From NCBI GenBank assembly GCA_013397115.1, contig VWZW01007169.1, positions 2,011,451 to 2,075,450 of the forward strand: a DNA stretch of 64,000 bases, read 5' to 3'. The notes under the pieces were generated by a model that worked only from the letters and a program-made list of their open reading frames with translations, was not told where the DNA came from and ran no database searches. Of this stretch, positions 11,885 to 24,538 are shown in pieces (within the stretch, counting starts at the first letter, position 1; each line of letters begins with the position of its first letter). The stretch comes from Edolisoma coerulescens (Eukaryota > Chordata > Aves > Passeriformes > Campephagidae). The position numbers and the translations under genes are program-made.

Positions 11885-14800
11885 GGAAATGGACCCCAAG
11901 TTAACTAAACAGGTTTTTTGCTGTGCTTCCAAAGTAGTATTTTAAATAGATTCAAGTAATTTGTTGTGGCTTACTGAGTTTGTTTATATGGGTCAGTATG
12001 GCCTAATTTTTCATGTGGAAGCTCTTCTCCAATTATAACCATGAATCATTTTAGGTGAATGTGACAATTCATGAATTTTTCCATAGCTATAAATATCGGA
12101 CATTTAGAAAATGCACCTTAACCTCCAAACATTTACTCCCACAATTACCATCAAACGTTGTGGTAAGCTGGAAACAACTGTTGCGAGTGAAGATCGCCAT
12201 AGTTTGCAGGAAAAGTGATTGAGATCGTGGCTGAGATGTTCCCTGTGCCCAGGAAGAAAGTCTGTGCTCCTGCACACACAGGAGGCAGGTCCTGGGCTCG
12301 GGGCACAAACAGCCCCCAGGGACAGAGCCCAGGGGTGGTTTGCAGTCGCTACCACTGGGGCTTGGTCTGAGCACTACAGTGGGTATGTCCCTGGCTGATG
12401 TCCCACCTGTCTTTGCTGGTGGCACCTGCCAGGCTGCAGAAGGGTGAGCTCCCATTCTGGAGAGAAGCAATTTCCTCTGCCCATGAGGTAAACTGCCTCT
12501 TGTGAGCTGTTCGCAGGTCAACAGGTGTGGTGCATCCCAGCTTTAGGAAATGCCTTTTCCGTTATTAACTAAAAATTGCCATATGCTTTATTAAAATTCT
12601 GGCTGTTGCAGTGAAATATCTAATAGGAAATATTATTGCAGATTGGACTGTTTCAGTGCTGGCATTATTTTTGACATTCATGAACAGCTCTTTCAGTGGC
12701 ATATTGGATCTCCCACAGAGTCTGGTATTCAAGCAGCCTACTGTGTTCTGGGCACAAGTGTTCAAGTCTACTTGCCACTCTAAAACCCTATTTTAATCAT
12801 GAGTTTGAAGCTTAGATTTTGTTTCTGCTCCCTGTGCATGAATAAGACTGGTGTGATTCTGCTTTTGCACTTGGTTGCATTTGGCTGCTGTGGGGATAGG
12901 AATGGTTGCCGTGTAAGTTAGCGGCTCCCAAATGCATTTCGCTATTTCAGTATTCCACAGCTCTGTGCTTCCTATCATCCCCCATAACTGAGGACTGCAG
13001 ACTCCTCCTTGCTGCTGCAAGTTTTGGTCCCACTGCAGGTGAGGGAGACACATCTTCATGGCACATTGCAGTAGGGTATCAGGAATAGCCCAATGGGGCT
13101 TTGAGAAGAGCCATCAGATGTACAGATTTCCCTTCTGTTTGGGTAGCCTGAATCTCTGTACATTTCCCTGGGATGCAGACACACTCCAGTGATAACTGTG
13201 CTGTATTGCTCTAGGAAAAATTCTTCTTGTGTGTGCTGTGCTCCTTCATCTTGCCAGGAATCACTGAGAGACCAGGGCAAGGGCCAACGTCCCAGACTGT
13301 TCCCCTGGATATCTGCCCAACCTTTTTTCTTCCTTACCTCTGATACATCTCTACCATACATCTCCTATAGTCTTTTTTCCCCTGCTCATTCATGTTTCGG
13401 ATGCCAAAAATCTAAAGCCAGACCCCCAGTAGTATTGACCTCCTTGTGCCTGTCTGTTTCTAAATAGCAGGGAGGAGGATTTCTATCAGAATCATAAAGT
13501 ACATGGGTTGAAGATGTCCGTAGCTGTGTGTGAGCTGGATTGAAAACAGCTCGGCTTCTTAAAAATTCAGTTGGGTTTATCATGGTGAATACAGCAAACT
13601 AGTCTTGTTTTCCAGAGCATCTCTCCAACAAGTGTGCGCTCAGCCACCAAGACAGGCCTTAACCTGAGCTTTTAGGCTGGGACTGTGAGCTGAAGTGCCC
13701 AGGAGCTGGAGAAGCCTGGATCCAGTGTGACATTAGTGCCTCTGTCCAAGGTGTGGCAGGAGAGAGGTGGTCTGGTGATGAAGTGGGAGACAGCCTCTCT
13801 TCCCAGCCCCCGGCAGGATGGTGAGAGCAAGCCCCACCACCCCAGGCAGGCAAATGTGACAGTACCGTCACTGTGCTCCAAGGGGTAAAAGTGGTGAGTC
13901 TGCAGAAGCTGCCTTTGGTTTTTGGAAACAAAAGCCACGATCTTAGGGGGCTTCAGGAATCTGAGTAGTTCTTCAGAGCATTTGGTTTAGATAAGTAGAA
14001 GTCATCAGCACCATCTATTTTTTGTGATAAGTATTATGAGTGCTCATCTGATGAAATGCTAAATGAGCTATGCTGTGTCACTGCTGGAAAGATTTCATTA
14101 CATGGAGGAAGTGCTGGGTGCTCATTTACTGCACACAAAAATTTCTCAGAACAGTGACTCTCTCCAGCAGCTCTGTTGTTTGAAAGGAACACCAACATTG
14201 GTGCTGTGATAGAGAGAACCATAAATTTGTAAACAGTCATGGACATGACAGTGAGCGGACAAAATCATGGATGTGAAATAGGTCTTAGGCAGAAGTTGAG
14301 ATGGTTCTGAAAACAGTCAATGAGCTGCAAGGTTAGACTCATAAAGGGATGGCAAAATTGTGCTGGTGCCCAGTTCATAAAGGGACTAAAGCCAGGAGGG
14401 AGCTGCATCCACAGATCCGTGTGTGTATGGGTGGACTCAGTAACACTGCTGGACCCACATTCCGTCGTGCCTGGACAGAATTTCTTGGCACTGTGGAAGG
14501 GGGCCCATATGCGTAAAGAAAGCAAGGGCTTGGGAAAGCAGACCCGAAATTGTCATTGGAAGCATAGCCCAAATCATGGCCTGGCCCTGCTTTTGGTGAA
14601 CCCCTAGGGAGGGCTTATGCTGACCTGGGATCAGGTTTAACCCCAGCTCCTGAGACAGGACTCACCTGCAGAGGGACAGCCCATGCCATAGCAGGATCCT
14701 GGCAGGCAGGCAATGCTCTACACCTTCTCCAGCACAAGGCTCTGCCAAGTAACAGCAAAGCCAGCAGTAGTATGCCTATGGATTTCATATGGATTTCATG

Positions 14801-16670
14801 TGGCTTTAACAGGCTTCTGCACAGAGAAAACACCTTGTTCTTGGCAGAATAACAGCTGAATTGCTCAAAGTCCAATTACAATCAAATCTTGCTAATTTTT
14901 GCCCATAAATGGAGATTCAGTGAGAATGACAAAACTTTTGCAAGTTATGGAGTAAGTGGTACACACATTTTAAGAAGTGTGGCTAATGCATTACAGAATT
15001 CATTATCACCTAACAAACTTCTTCACACTCTGGAAAAGGATGAATGCTCTTAATTCATTTATTTTGACAAGGTTTGTTTCTTAAACATCTTTTGTTATAG
15101 CTGACAAGTTTGTACTGTTAAAAAAAGAAGTAATGAATCCTAATTAAGGAGACATTATAATAGCCCCTTCTTAGCAAGCCTGTGCCATTTTTTTGGTTAC
15201 AGCTTGTGGCAGGCATGGATAGAAATGATTGTGTGGCACTTCACTCTGCTCAGAAAAGCCGCTGATGCAGCCGGTGCCTGGGAAGTCCTTTCTGCAAAAC
15301 AGCAATTGCAGTGACTCCATTTGTCTTTCTATTGAGAGTCTGCTGCTTTTTAAAAAATCAACAAAGTAAACAAACAAAATAATTCTCATTTGGCATAATA
15401 CCTTAGGGAGAAAAAAAAAAAGTTGAAAAGGAATCTTTTCTGTCATGAGGAGGGTATCTCTGCCACTCTGACAATGAGCACATGGAAAGAGTTTGACTGA
15501 ATGTTTGTTGCTGTTCTTGAAATCTTACTGTTTTTTTCACTGCTAACGTATTGTATGTCATTGAATAAGAAATACAGTTTGGAGGAAAACAGATCAGATT
15601 TGCAGGTCAGAGGCTCTGCAAAAATGGGATTTGAACGTAAGCGCAGCAACCTTGAGGCAAGGCTGCCCTTCCTTGAATGCCAGATGTGCAGTGAGGGTAA
15701 TTACCATCGCCCACGCCGGCGCTCGGGTTCGGATGGCGAGCAAGGCAAAGGTCAGCTCCTGGCAGGAATCTTCATGCGGATACCTGGGCTGCCCCAGGCT
15801 GCAGACTGGCGTTTGTCTTTCTTGCCAGCAGCACAGTGGTCACAGGCACCTGTATCTGCCTGTGTGCTGCTTGTAAATCTATAATTAACTACCACAGGTT
15901 AAACAGACTCAGGAAATAACCAGAGTCTTTTTGAGGAAATGTGATTGTCAATATAGCAAGACCCCTGAATTACAAATTCAGCAATGATTGCTATTACAGA
16001 GATGGCGTTAGATGAGTATCATTTTGTCAATTAACCTTTTACAATTCATAGTTCATTATAGCCTAGAACAATCTACTTTTGAATACTTCTTTTTTTCAAA
16101 CACGACTCTTGCTGTTTTAAACACTTACTACCTGCTCTTTAGCCTTTGAACATAGACTGTTATACTTGCTTTGCATAATGTACAACCCTAGGTCACAAAG
16201 CTAAAGAAAACCTTCTTAATTTATGGAGGATTTCATTTTAGCTGAATATTTTGAAGAATTTCCTAACTTTCTGATGGCATTCAGGCTGACCAAGGATACA
16301 AATGTATCTGTGTTCCTAGGTCCAACCACTTTACCCTACTATAATTTAAGCTTTTAATTTCATAACCTACAGTGCCCTGGCTACTTAGCAAAAGAAAAAA
16401 ACATTCTTAGTCAAGACTCTGTAATAGAGAATTCTTCTGCTACAGCAGATAAAATGACAATGACAAAGTAATTATCATAAAAATTATTATTTTCTAAAAA
16501 TACTCAACTTTAAAAATAAAATCTCTACTGTAGGAAAGGGAACAGACAGTAGTTTTGATGAAAAACACTTGAAAAAATGGTGATATCTTTTCTTTGCTAT
16601 ATAAATACAATTTTTCTTTTCTAGAAATAGTGTTGCTGTAGCTGCAATGGTAAAAGGGTAGGAGAGAGAA
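11885..16670. other. intergenic, no supported gene
   Basis: AT-rich sequence with GC-richer patches at about 12230-12500, 13640-13900 and 14300-14760. Their overlapping frames (the largest is 144 codons on the minus strand at 12087-12521) resemble nothing known. AT-rich parts near 15000-15180 and 16000-16350 have scattered TAAT and TTGCAT motifs but no clear unit. Confidence 0.6.
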
Positions 16671-16837
16671 AAGGTTTGCAGAGAGAGGTAATATTTTTTA
16701 TTAGAACAATTGATATAGATGAAAAAAAACCAGAAATGCTTTCAGAGGGCTTGTGTGACTGAGAGCTTTTCCTTTTTTTTTTCCCCCAACTATATCAGCT
16801 GGTCTAATAAAAGATACTCTCTCTGCTTGTAAACCTT
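16671..16837. mobile_element. MITE-like element with long imperfect terminal inverted repeats
   Basis: A left arm (16671-16718) is the imperfect reverse complement of a right arm (16790-16837). In the inner part, 16678-16718 against 16790-16826, I count 33 identical bases of 37 aligned plus one 4-base gap. The outer parts (AAGGTTT against AAACCTT) also pair, after a small insertion in the right arm. Near the inner ends of the 71-base spacer, an A-run faces a T-run, so the pairing partly continues inward. The arms carry a purine GAGAGAG block and the motif TTTTATTAGA. This is the form of a non-autonomous DNA transposon or other fold-back repeat. It resembles a repeat I associate with reptile and bird genomes, but I cannot name it. 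No clear target-site duplication was found. Confidence 0.6.
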
Positions 16838-17479
16838 ACTATTTTTGTATATAGCTGTTTCTGTGCATGTGATTTGTCCACTAAGAGGACAAAGAATTCT
16901 ACAATTCTTAAAACTCGTATAATTCAGTAAAAGTTGATTATGAAATACTAAAAAAATTAAAATGCTTCCTTCAAATGCTGGGAACTTGGGATTGGCTTTG
17001 TGTTTGAAAGAGAATAATTGTAACCCATGAAGGAACTACACACAAATGATAAAATGTGGTCAACTCTTCCTTTCAGCAGCTTTGAAGCAGCAGTAATCTA
17101 ACAAAGCACCTTGCTCTTGCTGTGCTGACAATGAGTCCAGTGCACAAAAAAAGAAATTAAACAAAAAAAGACATTTTAATTTCAAGGTTCACTGGAAAAA
17201 ACATGAAAAAAAAAAAATCAATGTTTGCCAAAGAGAAAGACAAACTCTGAAGGGAAATGAAAAAATGTATTTACAAGATTCAAAGAGAACTCTATAAATA
17301 ATGGGACAATAAAAAAAGAAAATAAAATATTTGTCCCTCTTGAATCTAAATCTGCTGGTAATATTCCCAATAAATCTACTACATGAAATGGCCTTAAGGA
17401 ATCATCCAATTATATTATTATCAAGAAATTATTAGGAAAAGCAAAATAACCTTCAAATCATAGGAGTGTTTGGAGCAGT
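16838..17479. other. AT-rich intergenic flank of the CpG island
   Basis: Very AT-rich, with several A-runs (for example near 17146-17170 and 17206-17220). There is no coding signal. The change to GC-rich sequence at about 17470 is abrupt. Confidence 0.65.
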
Positions 17480-17960
17480 TACGTCTCCACTGCGCGGCTG
17501 CATCACCCCGGGGTCGAAGGAGGCTCTGGAACCCCCGTGGGTTGCCCGCAGGACTGGCAGGGCTCCTGCGTAGCTCCGTGCCCCGGGAGCGCTGGCCCAG
17601 GGCCCGTGAGCAGCTCTGTACGCGGACGTGCTCGGGATTGCGAGATGGCTCAGGCCCTTCCGCCCGGAGCTCCCAGCGCTCGGGCCGTGCCCTTGGCTGG
17701 GCTGGGCTCCGTGGGGCCTCGTGCCCGGCCGCAGGGCTGCAGCCACCCTGGGCACAGCAAGGACAAGGCCAGCCCCGTCCATGCGCACCGCCCTGCCCCA
17801 GGGTGGCCGTGTGCCCCGGGCATGCCGCCCGTGCGCTCCCAGCTGTGGCAGCCGCTGCCCACGGAGCCCGCGGAGAGCTGCAGCCTCAGCCGGGCGCCAG
17901 CACAGCCCCACTGCTGCTCTGCTGCCAGCTCACAACAACCGCCGGGACCAAGGCGCTAGC
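17480..17960. promoter_or_regulatory. CpG island (possible promoter or first exon)
   Basis: By hand count about 43 CpGs fall in the roughly 495 bases from 17461, with GC near 70%. That gives an observed/expected CpG of about 0.75, well past usual island thresholds. Flanks on both sides are AT-rich. Long frames run on both strands (222 codons plus, 152 minus). This is expected where stops are rare. The translations are rich in A, R, P and G, and none resembles a known protein. No TATA box or GGGCGG box was seen. Islands like this usually mark promoters, so an unannotated transcript, perhaps a lncRNA, is the leading inference. An orphan intergenic island or a GC-rich insertion are alternatives. 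Confidence 0.65.
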
Positions 17961-19599
17961 ACTGAGTGCTTTGTGGGAACTGACACCCTCATGGCCCTCC
18001 ACGTGTTCCTGGAGCCGGCTGAGAGCCAGGGCAGCAGCAGCAGCAGCATCTCCTCACCCCTGTGGACGATGGCATGTGGGGCTGGCTGCACAACTCGCGT
18101 GTCTTCAATGCCGTTCTGTGCCCCAACAGTGCCTGTGAGCACAGGCCAGGCCTGCATGCAATCCATGACTGCATAATTAACTGCAAATAGGTTTTGATTA
18201 GATTCCCCCAACTCATGGTCTTCTCCTGTGGGTGATTCAGGGATGAGCAGGATCAGCCTCAAGAATGTGGTGAGGGGTAATGCCTTCTCCACCTACACCT
18301 TCTTCCCAAGGCTGCTTTCCTCTGAGATTAAATTGATTTTCCACAAGCACTAGTGCCAAAGATCAGGCCTGGTCTCCTTACCACGTCTCTAATGCCTTTC
18401 TCCCTATTAGTTTTCTGATACTCAGCTGTTGGAGCTTCCCGTAAGAATGTTTAGGTCTTATATGTACTTTGACTGACATATAAAACATTTTATAAACTTT
18501 ATCCATTTTATTCTCCTACAGTGTGCAGTGTGCTGAAGTGGTATTATCTTCACTGATAAGAAGATTTACATTCACACAAAGCCAGACTGGAGCTGGGGTA
18601 AGGACTGCGCTCAGAGCTCCAAATGTGGCGATAACCAGCTGCCTGCTTATGGTAGCTCGAATGGATCTGTCTCACCCCAGAGTGACCTTCAAGGTCAGGC
18701 TTGGATTTCCTTATTACAGGCACCTTTTTGTTTCAGCTTTGGCTACACCTCACTGGACGTGTGGGGTTGTATTTGCCCTAGCTAAAGGCTACCCTTCATT
18801 TCAGATAACAGAGCAGGTAGGCTTCCTTAGGAAACAAAAGGGGCTCCAAAATGAAAAGGAGGCATGGAGCACCAGCTGCAACAACTGCCATGTGTAAAAT
18901 TATTCAGAAATTATCTTCTAGGTACATATGCACAGTGACACTTCTGAATGTAAAAGAGAGAAAATGAAGCAACACAGTGGCTCAGGAGGGAACACTGCAA
19001 GTGTTGCCCACTAAATGTTCCCATGACTATGGTCCAGAGGAAAGTGACAGGGACAGGATTTTTTGGCTAACTGCTGACTTGTGGTAAAGAACTGCACGAA
19101 AGGCCTCATCTCTGTTATTTGAGTGGGTAAATGGGAATTCATCCTGAACCCAAAACCCAAACCACTTCATTTGGTCTTCCTAGCTAAAAGAAGCCAGCTT
19201 AGTTTGTTTTTCCTTTTTTTTTTCTTAGTTAGTTGCATGTGTCAGAAGGGATCATAGTACTTAATTTATAGCCACTGTGTTGGATTGCCTGATCAGCATC
19301 AAAACCGTTTACAAACTGTAGGTTCACCTAAGCATATCAACTATGCTGTGCTGTCCTCAGCCCTCCAGAGCACGCATTGATGCTCTGGGGTTTGGAAATG
19401 GTGTCGGTGCTGCTTGGCTGGTTTGCATCTTACTCCGAGAAGCTTTTAAACAACTCATCTCCTGAGATAGACAGAAAGTTAATGATTTAAGTGAAGCAAT
19501 GTCTTGTCAGGTGAAGAGCTGGTTCAGGGTCTGTAAATATGATCAAATGCACTGAATATAGTTCAGCTTGGATTCACAACTCTGGGAGGAGAAATAAGC
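17961..19599. other. intergenic; GC-rich shoulder then AT-rich
   Basis: Positions 17961-18160 are a GC-rich shoulder of the island and include a short (GCA)6 run at 18031-18048. After about 18170 the sequence returns to AT-rich. The 124-codon plus frame at 18523-18897 resembles nothing known. Confidence 0.6.
18031..18048. repeat. (GCA)6 trinucleotide repeat
   Basis: Six uninterrupted GCA units in the GC-rich shoulder just downstream of the CpG island. It is short and probably stable. Confidence 0.9.
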
Positions 19600-20030
19600 T
19601 CTTACCGGACAAGGGGATTTTATAGCCAATAATTAGGCTAAATGAAGCTGTTGCACAGAATGGTGGCAAAGAGCCTCATTTTGTTGGCATGCAATAACAT
19701 CACATAATACATGAATGTGTAAGCGGTAGGTGCTGCTTTCTCCTTCCAAAATTTTTATTACAGCCCTAACCATTGACACTTCATTCCCTGCCAATTCCTC
19801 TGCTCCCTTCTCTCATGCTGGCAAAAATATAGCAGGAGACCTAAAGCTGTAGGCCTTGGCAGGATCATGTGAATCTGCTGAACACGTACATGCTGATTAA
19901 TTCATTGCCTTAGCAACTGGAAAGTCTCAGATTATTCTCCCTTGTTTATTGGCCCTTTCAGAGCTAATGTGAGCAGTAATGATCATGCATGGGCAAAATA
20001 CAGCATCCATTAACTGACTGCACCTGCAGG
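19600..20030. promoter_or_regulatory. candidate conserved non-coding element
   Basis: This is repeat-free sequence rich in TAAT-type and CATGCAT-type motifs: AATAATTAGG near 19629, GCATGCAATAA near 19688, GATTAATTCATTG near 19894 and GATCATGCATGGG near 19981. No coding frame follows them. The texture is that of a vertebrate distal enhancer. This is inference only; alignment to other birds would decide it. Confidence 0.25.
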
Positions 20031-23000
20031 GGCCAAAAAACTCCTTTAATCCCAAAAGGTTACCTGTTTCACACAAGTCAGACAGGTATTCTTTGGAACA
20101 CCAGCCCAACGGCCACATTACATATACTGACTGTACATGTCACCCAGCTAAATTTTACATGGTGCACCAGTGTCAATGTACAACAGTTTCCCTTTGCTTT
20201 GTGGGCTCAATGTGCAAGGGAGGAGGGAATCTGGCTTTTGGAAAGCAGTGTGCAGATGGAACCCTTGATTGTGCAATGTCACCTTGGTTTCTTCTCAGAA
20301 AGCTCGTGGATCTGCAGAGGAAGAAATGTCCAGGGTGTTACTGTAAGCAGGGCACGTGGGTGCCTGTCTGGGTGTATTGACCATTGGCAGCAGCCTCACA
20401 AGTCCCACACGGTGTGTAAGGTGGCAGCTGGAGCTCGGTGACACAGCCCTGTGCAGCGTGGGCCTGTGGCTGGCTGGCCATGGTGGCCGTGCAGCCTTGG
20501 CTGCTGTGCTGCAAGAGAAGCTGTGCTGACAGCTCCGTGCTCCTGTGGAAGAGCCTAATGAGGGAAGTGCAGATGGACTTGCTGGGTATTGAGTAAACAC
20601 TGCAAAAGGAGCTGGTTCAATAGATGGGGATGTCTCCGTTCAAGTGCAAACATTATGTTCATGTTTCATTCTTTTGATTTAGCTTTTATAGTGCTTATTA
20701 AAACAACCTTCTTGGCTGAACCCCTGCTGCCCGATGAGTGTGTTCCTTGACTCAAAGTCCAAGAATGGCAGTCTTTCCAGCTCTGCTGTAATGGATCATG
20801 GCAGCTCTAGACTACTTTTCATAGTCTTTTGGAACTTCTACATGGTTTTCACTCTAGAGTGACCCCCTGTCCCTCATTCAGGTCATTTTGTTACTGAGGA
20901 CATCTGAGAGAAGTAATTGGATTGCCTGATTCTCCAGGCTGTCTTTCATCTAGATCCAAAGGCTGTCACATGAGCACCTACACATACATCAGTCCTAATA
21001 AAAGCCCTGTCAACTGTTTCTTCAGGGAGACTTTCAAGGAAGTCTCCCTTTCTCTGACAATCCATAGTCATGGGCTCCCTGTGCAGCTGTCCTCACACAT
21101 TGCATAGTGCCTTAAGACCCTGAAAATACACAGGGAGAAAGCACTCCCCCTTCTTGCTCTGGCATCTTTCAAAACCTGCCAGCCCTGAGGCAGATTCTCC
21201 AGCCTGTTTTGGGGAGCCCAAAGCAAAGGGTCCTGTCACTCCCAGAAAGTACAGGAAGGTCCCAGAGCTCATGTTGTTTTCTCTATGAGACCTACAACAT
21301 TTTCACCACTTGTAAAGTAGCTGCTTCTCTGTTTTTCTATTTTTGTGCAAACACAAGCTGCCCATTGGTAAACTCAGAGCTTAAACATCTAAGTACTGTC
21401 AGGAGGAATCTACATTTGCTTCAAGGCAATTAGGTGACTCATCGCTGTGTCCTTTCCTCAGCTGCATGGAGCAAAGTCAAATCCCCCATGGTTGGATGAA
21501 GCCAGCCCCTGGCCATCCTTCTATGAATAAGCCCAATACAAATGCCTAGAAACATTTCACAGACTGAACTCAGAAATGCGCTTCTTGACACAGAGCCACC
21601 GTATTAAAGGTGTTGAAGTGCAAGTTGTGTAAGCCTGAGGGAAAGTACAGAATTAATGAAAGGAATGCTGCATACTCCAGACTTTTTAGAGTACAACATG
21701 AAGTAACATCTGGATTTCTTCACAGACTTTTTTTTCATGTCTGTGAAAACTCTGATTCCATATTTACTAATAAATAACTAAGTAACAGCCTCTTACTCCA
21801 CTGAGACAATTCCCTACTGGGAGATTTTCTTTAAACTTGCAACTGCTGGCTATCAGATGTGGTTTGAGGGTATTGGTTTTGAAGGTAGGTATTTTTCCCT
21901 ACATACTCCTTCCACTGCCCTTTTTAAATGATGCACCATTTCTTGTGAGTTTTCAAAGAAAAAAAGAAGAATATTTGAGTTTCAGGCTACGGTTTTTATG
22001 AAAAGAATGTAATGCATCCTGGAGCTCAGAGACCACCGGGGTTGTATTAATTGATGTCCAGAGATGAGCAAGTCTTCTATTTTAAATCAGTCCTCCTCCT
22101 GCAAGAAGAATGGAATAATAAGGGGGGCTGTCAGCAGAGTACCAGGTAAATGTTGCCGTGGGCCAAAGGGCTCTCCTTTTTCCTAGAGCTCTTTTTGGAA
22201 ACAAGCAGCTATCAAATCAAAACATATTTACTTGATGCAACCAGTAGTGAAAAGACTGATGTTAGCAAATGCCACAGTACAAACAACAAATTTTGCCTCT
22301 GACAGACTGGTTTCCACGAGTATATTTTAATGTTTTTTTAATGGTTAGAATATGGGCAGGAGAAAAAGGCAATGCTTTAGAAGCTCCCCTCAGCCTGATA
22401 AAGGTGAGGAATTAATGCTATTCCAAGTCAATGCTCTTCAAACAGAACTCTGATAACAGTAGTTAGTTAATCTTTTTGTGCCTGCTTGTTTGTGGGAGAT
22501 CACATTGGGTTTGTCTTCAGTCTGGTTTGCTTGAGCAGCACAGAAAGCCCAGCTCAAATACTTATTTTGGTCAAGCAACACTTCAGAAAATTACTGATGC
22601 TGCCTTTGAAAGCTCTGCCTATTTTAAAAGGGGGAAGGGGTAGAATACTTAAAAGTCAATTATATGAAACGAGCTAGATATATTTGAAATATTGATTACA
22701 TATATCTTCTGAAATAGGGTAATGGGATATACCTAGATGCTATATGCATGTTTATATGTCTCTGAAATGTTTGATTAATGTGCACCTAATCTTTCTTTCT
22801 GTTAATAGACCATCGTATTTCTTACTAAGAAATGAATTATTCGACCACTGCTACAAGTGGCTGAGAGAAGACCATTTATAATGCTGCATCTTCAGCTAGT
22901 GTTTCTTCAGCAAGTAATCTTTGACCTGGAAAGCTGTTTCACTGAAAATGACTAATTTTGTCAATTTTATTTTTTGCTTTGAATATGTTTTTCTGGTGGC

Positions 23001-23173
23001 AGTTTAATCTATCCTAAAAGACTTACTTTATACTTTACAATATTGGTAAAACATAAATAGAAAATAGACAAAGGAAAACCTTCATGAAGTAAAACTTCAA
23101 TTCCATTTGTGGAGATGTTATCCCAGAACTTTGAATTTGGAAGTGCAAAGTGATGTCTTGGTATGCAGAAAGT
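20031..23173. other. intergenic, no supported gene
   Basis: Contains a GC-richer patch at 20280-20560 with overlapping frames on both strands (150 codons plus at 19989-20441). A perfect 10-base hairpin stem lies at 21024-21049. No family resemblance, RNA gene or transposon was recognised. Confidence 0.6.
21024..21049. repeat. short perfect inverted repeat (10-bp stem, 6-nt loop)
   Basis: AGGGAGACTT at 21024-21033 is the exact reverse complement of AAGTCTCCCT at 21040-21049, with loop TCAAGG. It is too short for a microRNA precursor, and the flanks do not extend the stem. Confidence 0.8.
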
Positions 23174-23210
23174 TAAAAACCCCAAACAAACAAAAACAAA
23201 AAAGAAAAAA
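23174..23210 (+). repeat. A/C-rich low-complexity tract
   Basis: AAAAACCCC followed by CAAA and CAAAAA units, ending in an A-rich run. Same type as the tracts at 1620, 3683 and 44805. Confidence 0.75.
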
Positions 23211-24496
23211 GCCCCATCCCAGAACTGACTAACTCATGCTTTTCTTTGTTCATAAAATATATTGTCATTCTACACTGGTTTTGAGTTTGCTTTCCATTTT
23301 TATTTTAAGATTATCTAACATTTGAGTATTTTCATCATTTTCTATTCCACTTGTTTCGAGCAACACCACTTTTCACATCTCTCAAAATTGCTTTGTTAGG
23401 AGATTCAACAAATCACAGGTACTGATAACAACATTTGCTCTCTGCCAGCCTTTGTATCAGCCCCAATCTTGCCATTAAGACTCTATAAGCAGCACTTCTA
23501 TATGTAGTGATTTTCAGAATTACAGTGCTAAACTTTCAGAAACAGGGATGTTCATCACTTTTGCACATTCGGTTGTAGGCTTGGCTGGAAACACTGAGCA
23601 TTACACAGGCAAACAAAGCATGACAAGCTACAGCTGTGGGACTGGGTGAATTTTGTGGGAAGGCTGCTGAGGGTTAGTTTGCTCCTTGTCAACTTCTACA
23701 AGAGAAACTGGGCATTTGCATTTGTCGTTTTGAGAGCTCAGTAAAGATCAATAGGTAACTAATGCAAAGGTCCAAGCACTCGGAGTTTGGGTCATAGCCC
23801 CGAAGACAAGTCCTAATGTCCAAATGCTCGTTTCAACCCACAACTAAAAAGTAGTAACCTGGAATTTCCATCCACTTTAATGAATTTCATACATTTCAGC
23901 CCACCCCTCATCTGACATTCAGAGCCCTTTACAGAGTATTGAGTTGTCACTTAAAAGCAGAAGCATTTTAAAATGCAGACCTTTTGCTTTGAAAACAGGA
24001 AACACCCACTGAATCCACCTATCAGTAAAATCCAGCCTTGCACTGACTTCAGCTTCAGTCTGGGGACACTTGGGCCTTTTCTGCACTTGATTTTTCCCTG
24101 GAATGACAAGAAGTAGTAGTAGGTTGTATGGTATCTGTTAGCTTTGACGTGGAGCTTTTTTGATCCATTTTATAGATTAAAGTTCTTCCTATTGAGTCAA
24201 CTCCGACTTTGTAAAGCAGAAGAGAACTTTAAATAAGGCTCTCCTACTATCCCTCTCTTCAGCTCTCTCCAGACCTTAGACCTCCCAAGGGCTTTCAGAA
24301 GCAGGGGAAGAGAAATAAAGTTTACCCTGTCTGGAGAAAGCAATAGATGTGATCAGACTCTCAATGAGATATATTTTAGCATCTCTGTTAAAAGGAAAGT
24401 GGAAGAAGGAGGAGAATGTTTCCAGAAACCAGCTGTGTTGGAAAAGCAAAAGATTATGCACAGCTGGAGCATGTGAGATAATGAACTCCTGCCCCA
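23211..24496. other. intergenic, no gene seen
   Basis: AT-rich. Positions 23990-24075 contain an ACTGACTTCAG-type sequence, reminiscent of a diffuse repeat common in reptile and bird genomes, too weak to call. A let-7-like 17-base match at 24116-24132 lacks a hairpin and was rejected. Confidence 0.6.
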
Positions 24497-24538
24497 CCCC
24501 TTCTTCTTCCTCTTCTTCCTCTTCCTTCTCTTTCCCCC
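24497..24538 (+). repeat. pyrimidine tract (CTT/CCT rich)
   Basis: About 42 consecutive pyrimidines on the plus strand with irregular CTT and CCTCTT units. Confidence 0.85.

Noticed and set aside
17453..18176. Long frames on both strands of the CpG island (222, 182, 152 and 140 codons)
   Set aside because: They overlap each other in several phases in about 70% GC sequence, where stops are rare, and the translations are rich in A, R, P and G with no family resemblance.
24116..24132. 17-base match (GTAGTAGGTTGTATGGT) to nucleotides 5-21 of let-7c as I recall it
   Set aside because: Seed positions 3 and 4 differ, and neither flank contains the complementary arm needed for a let-7 hairpin. A miRBase search and folding of about 100 flanking bases would settle it.
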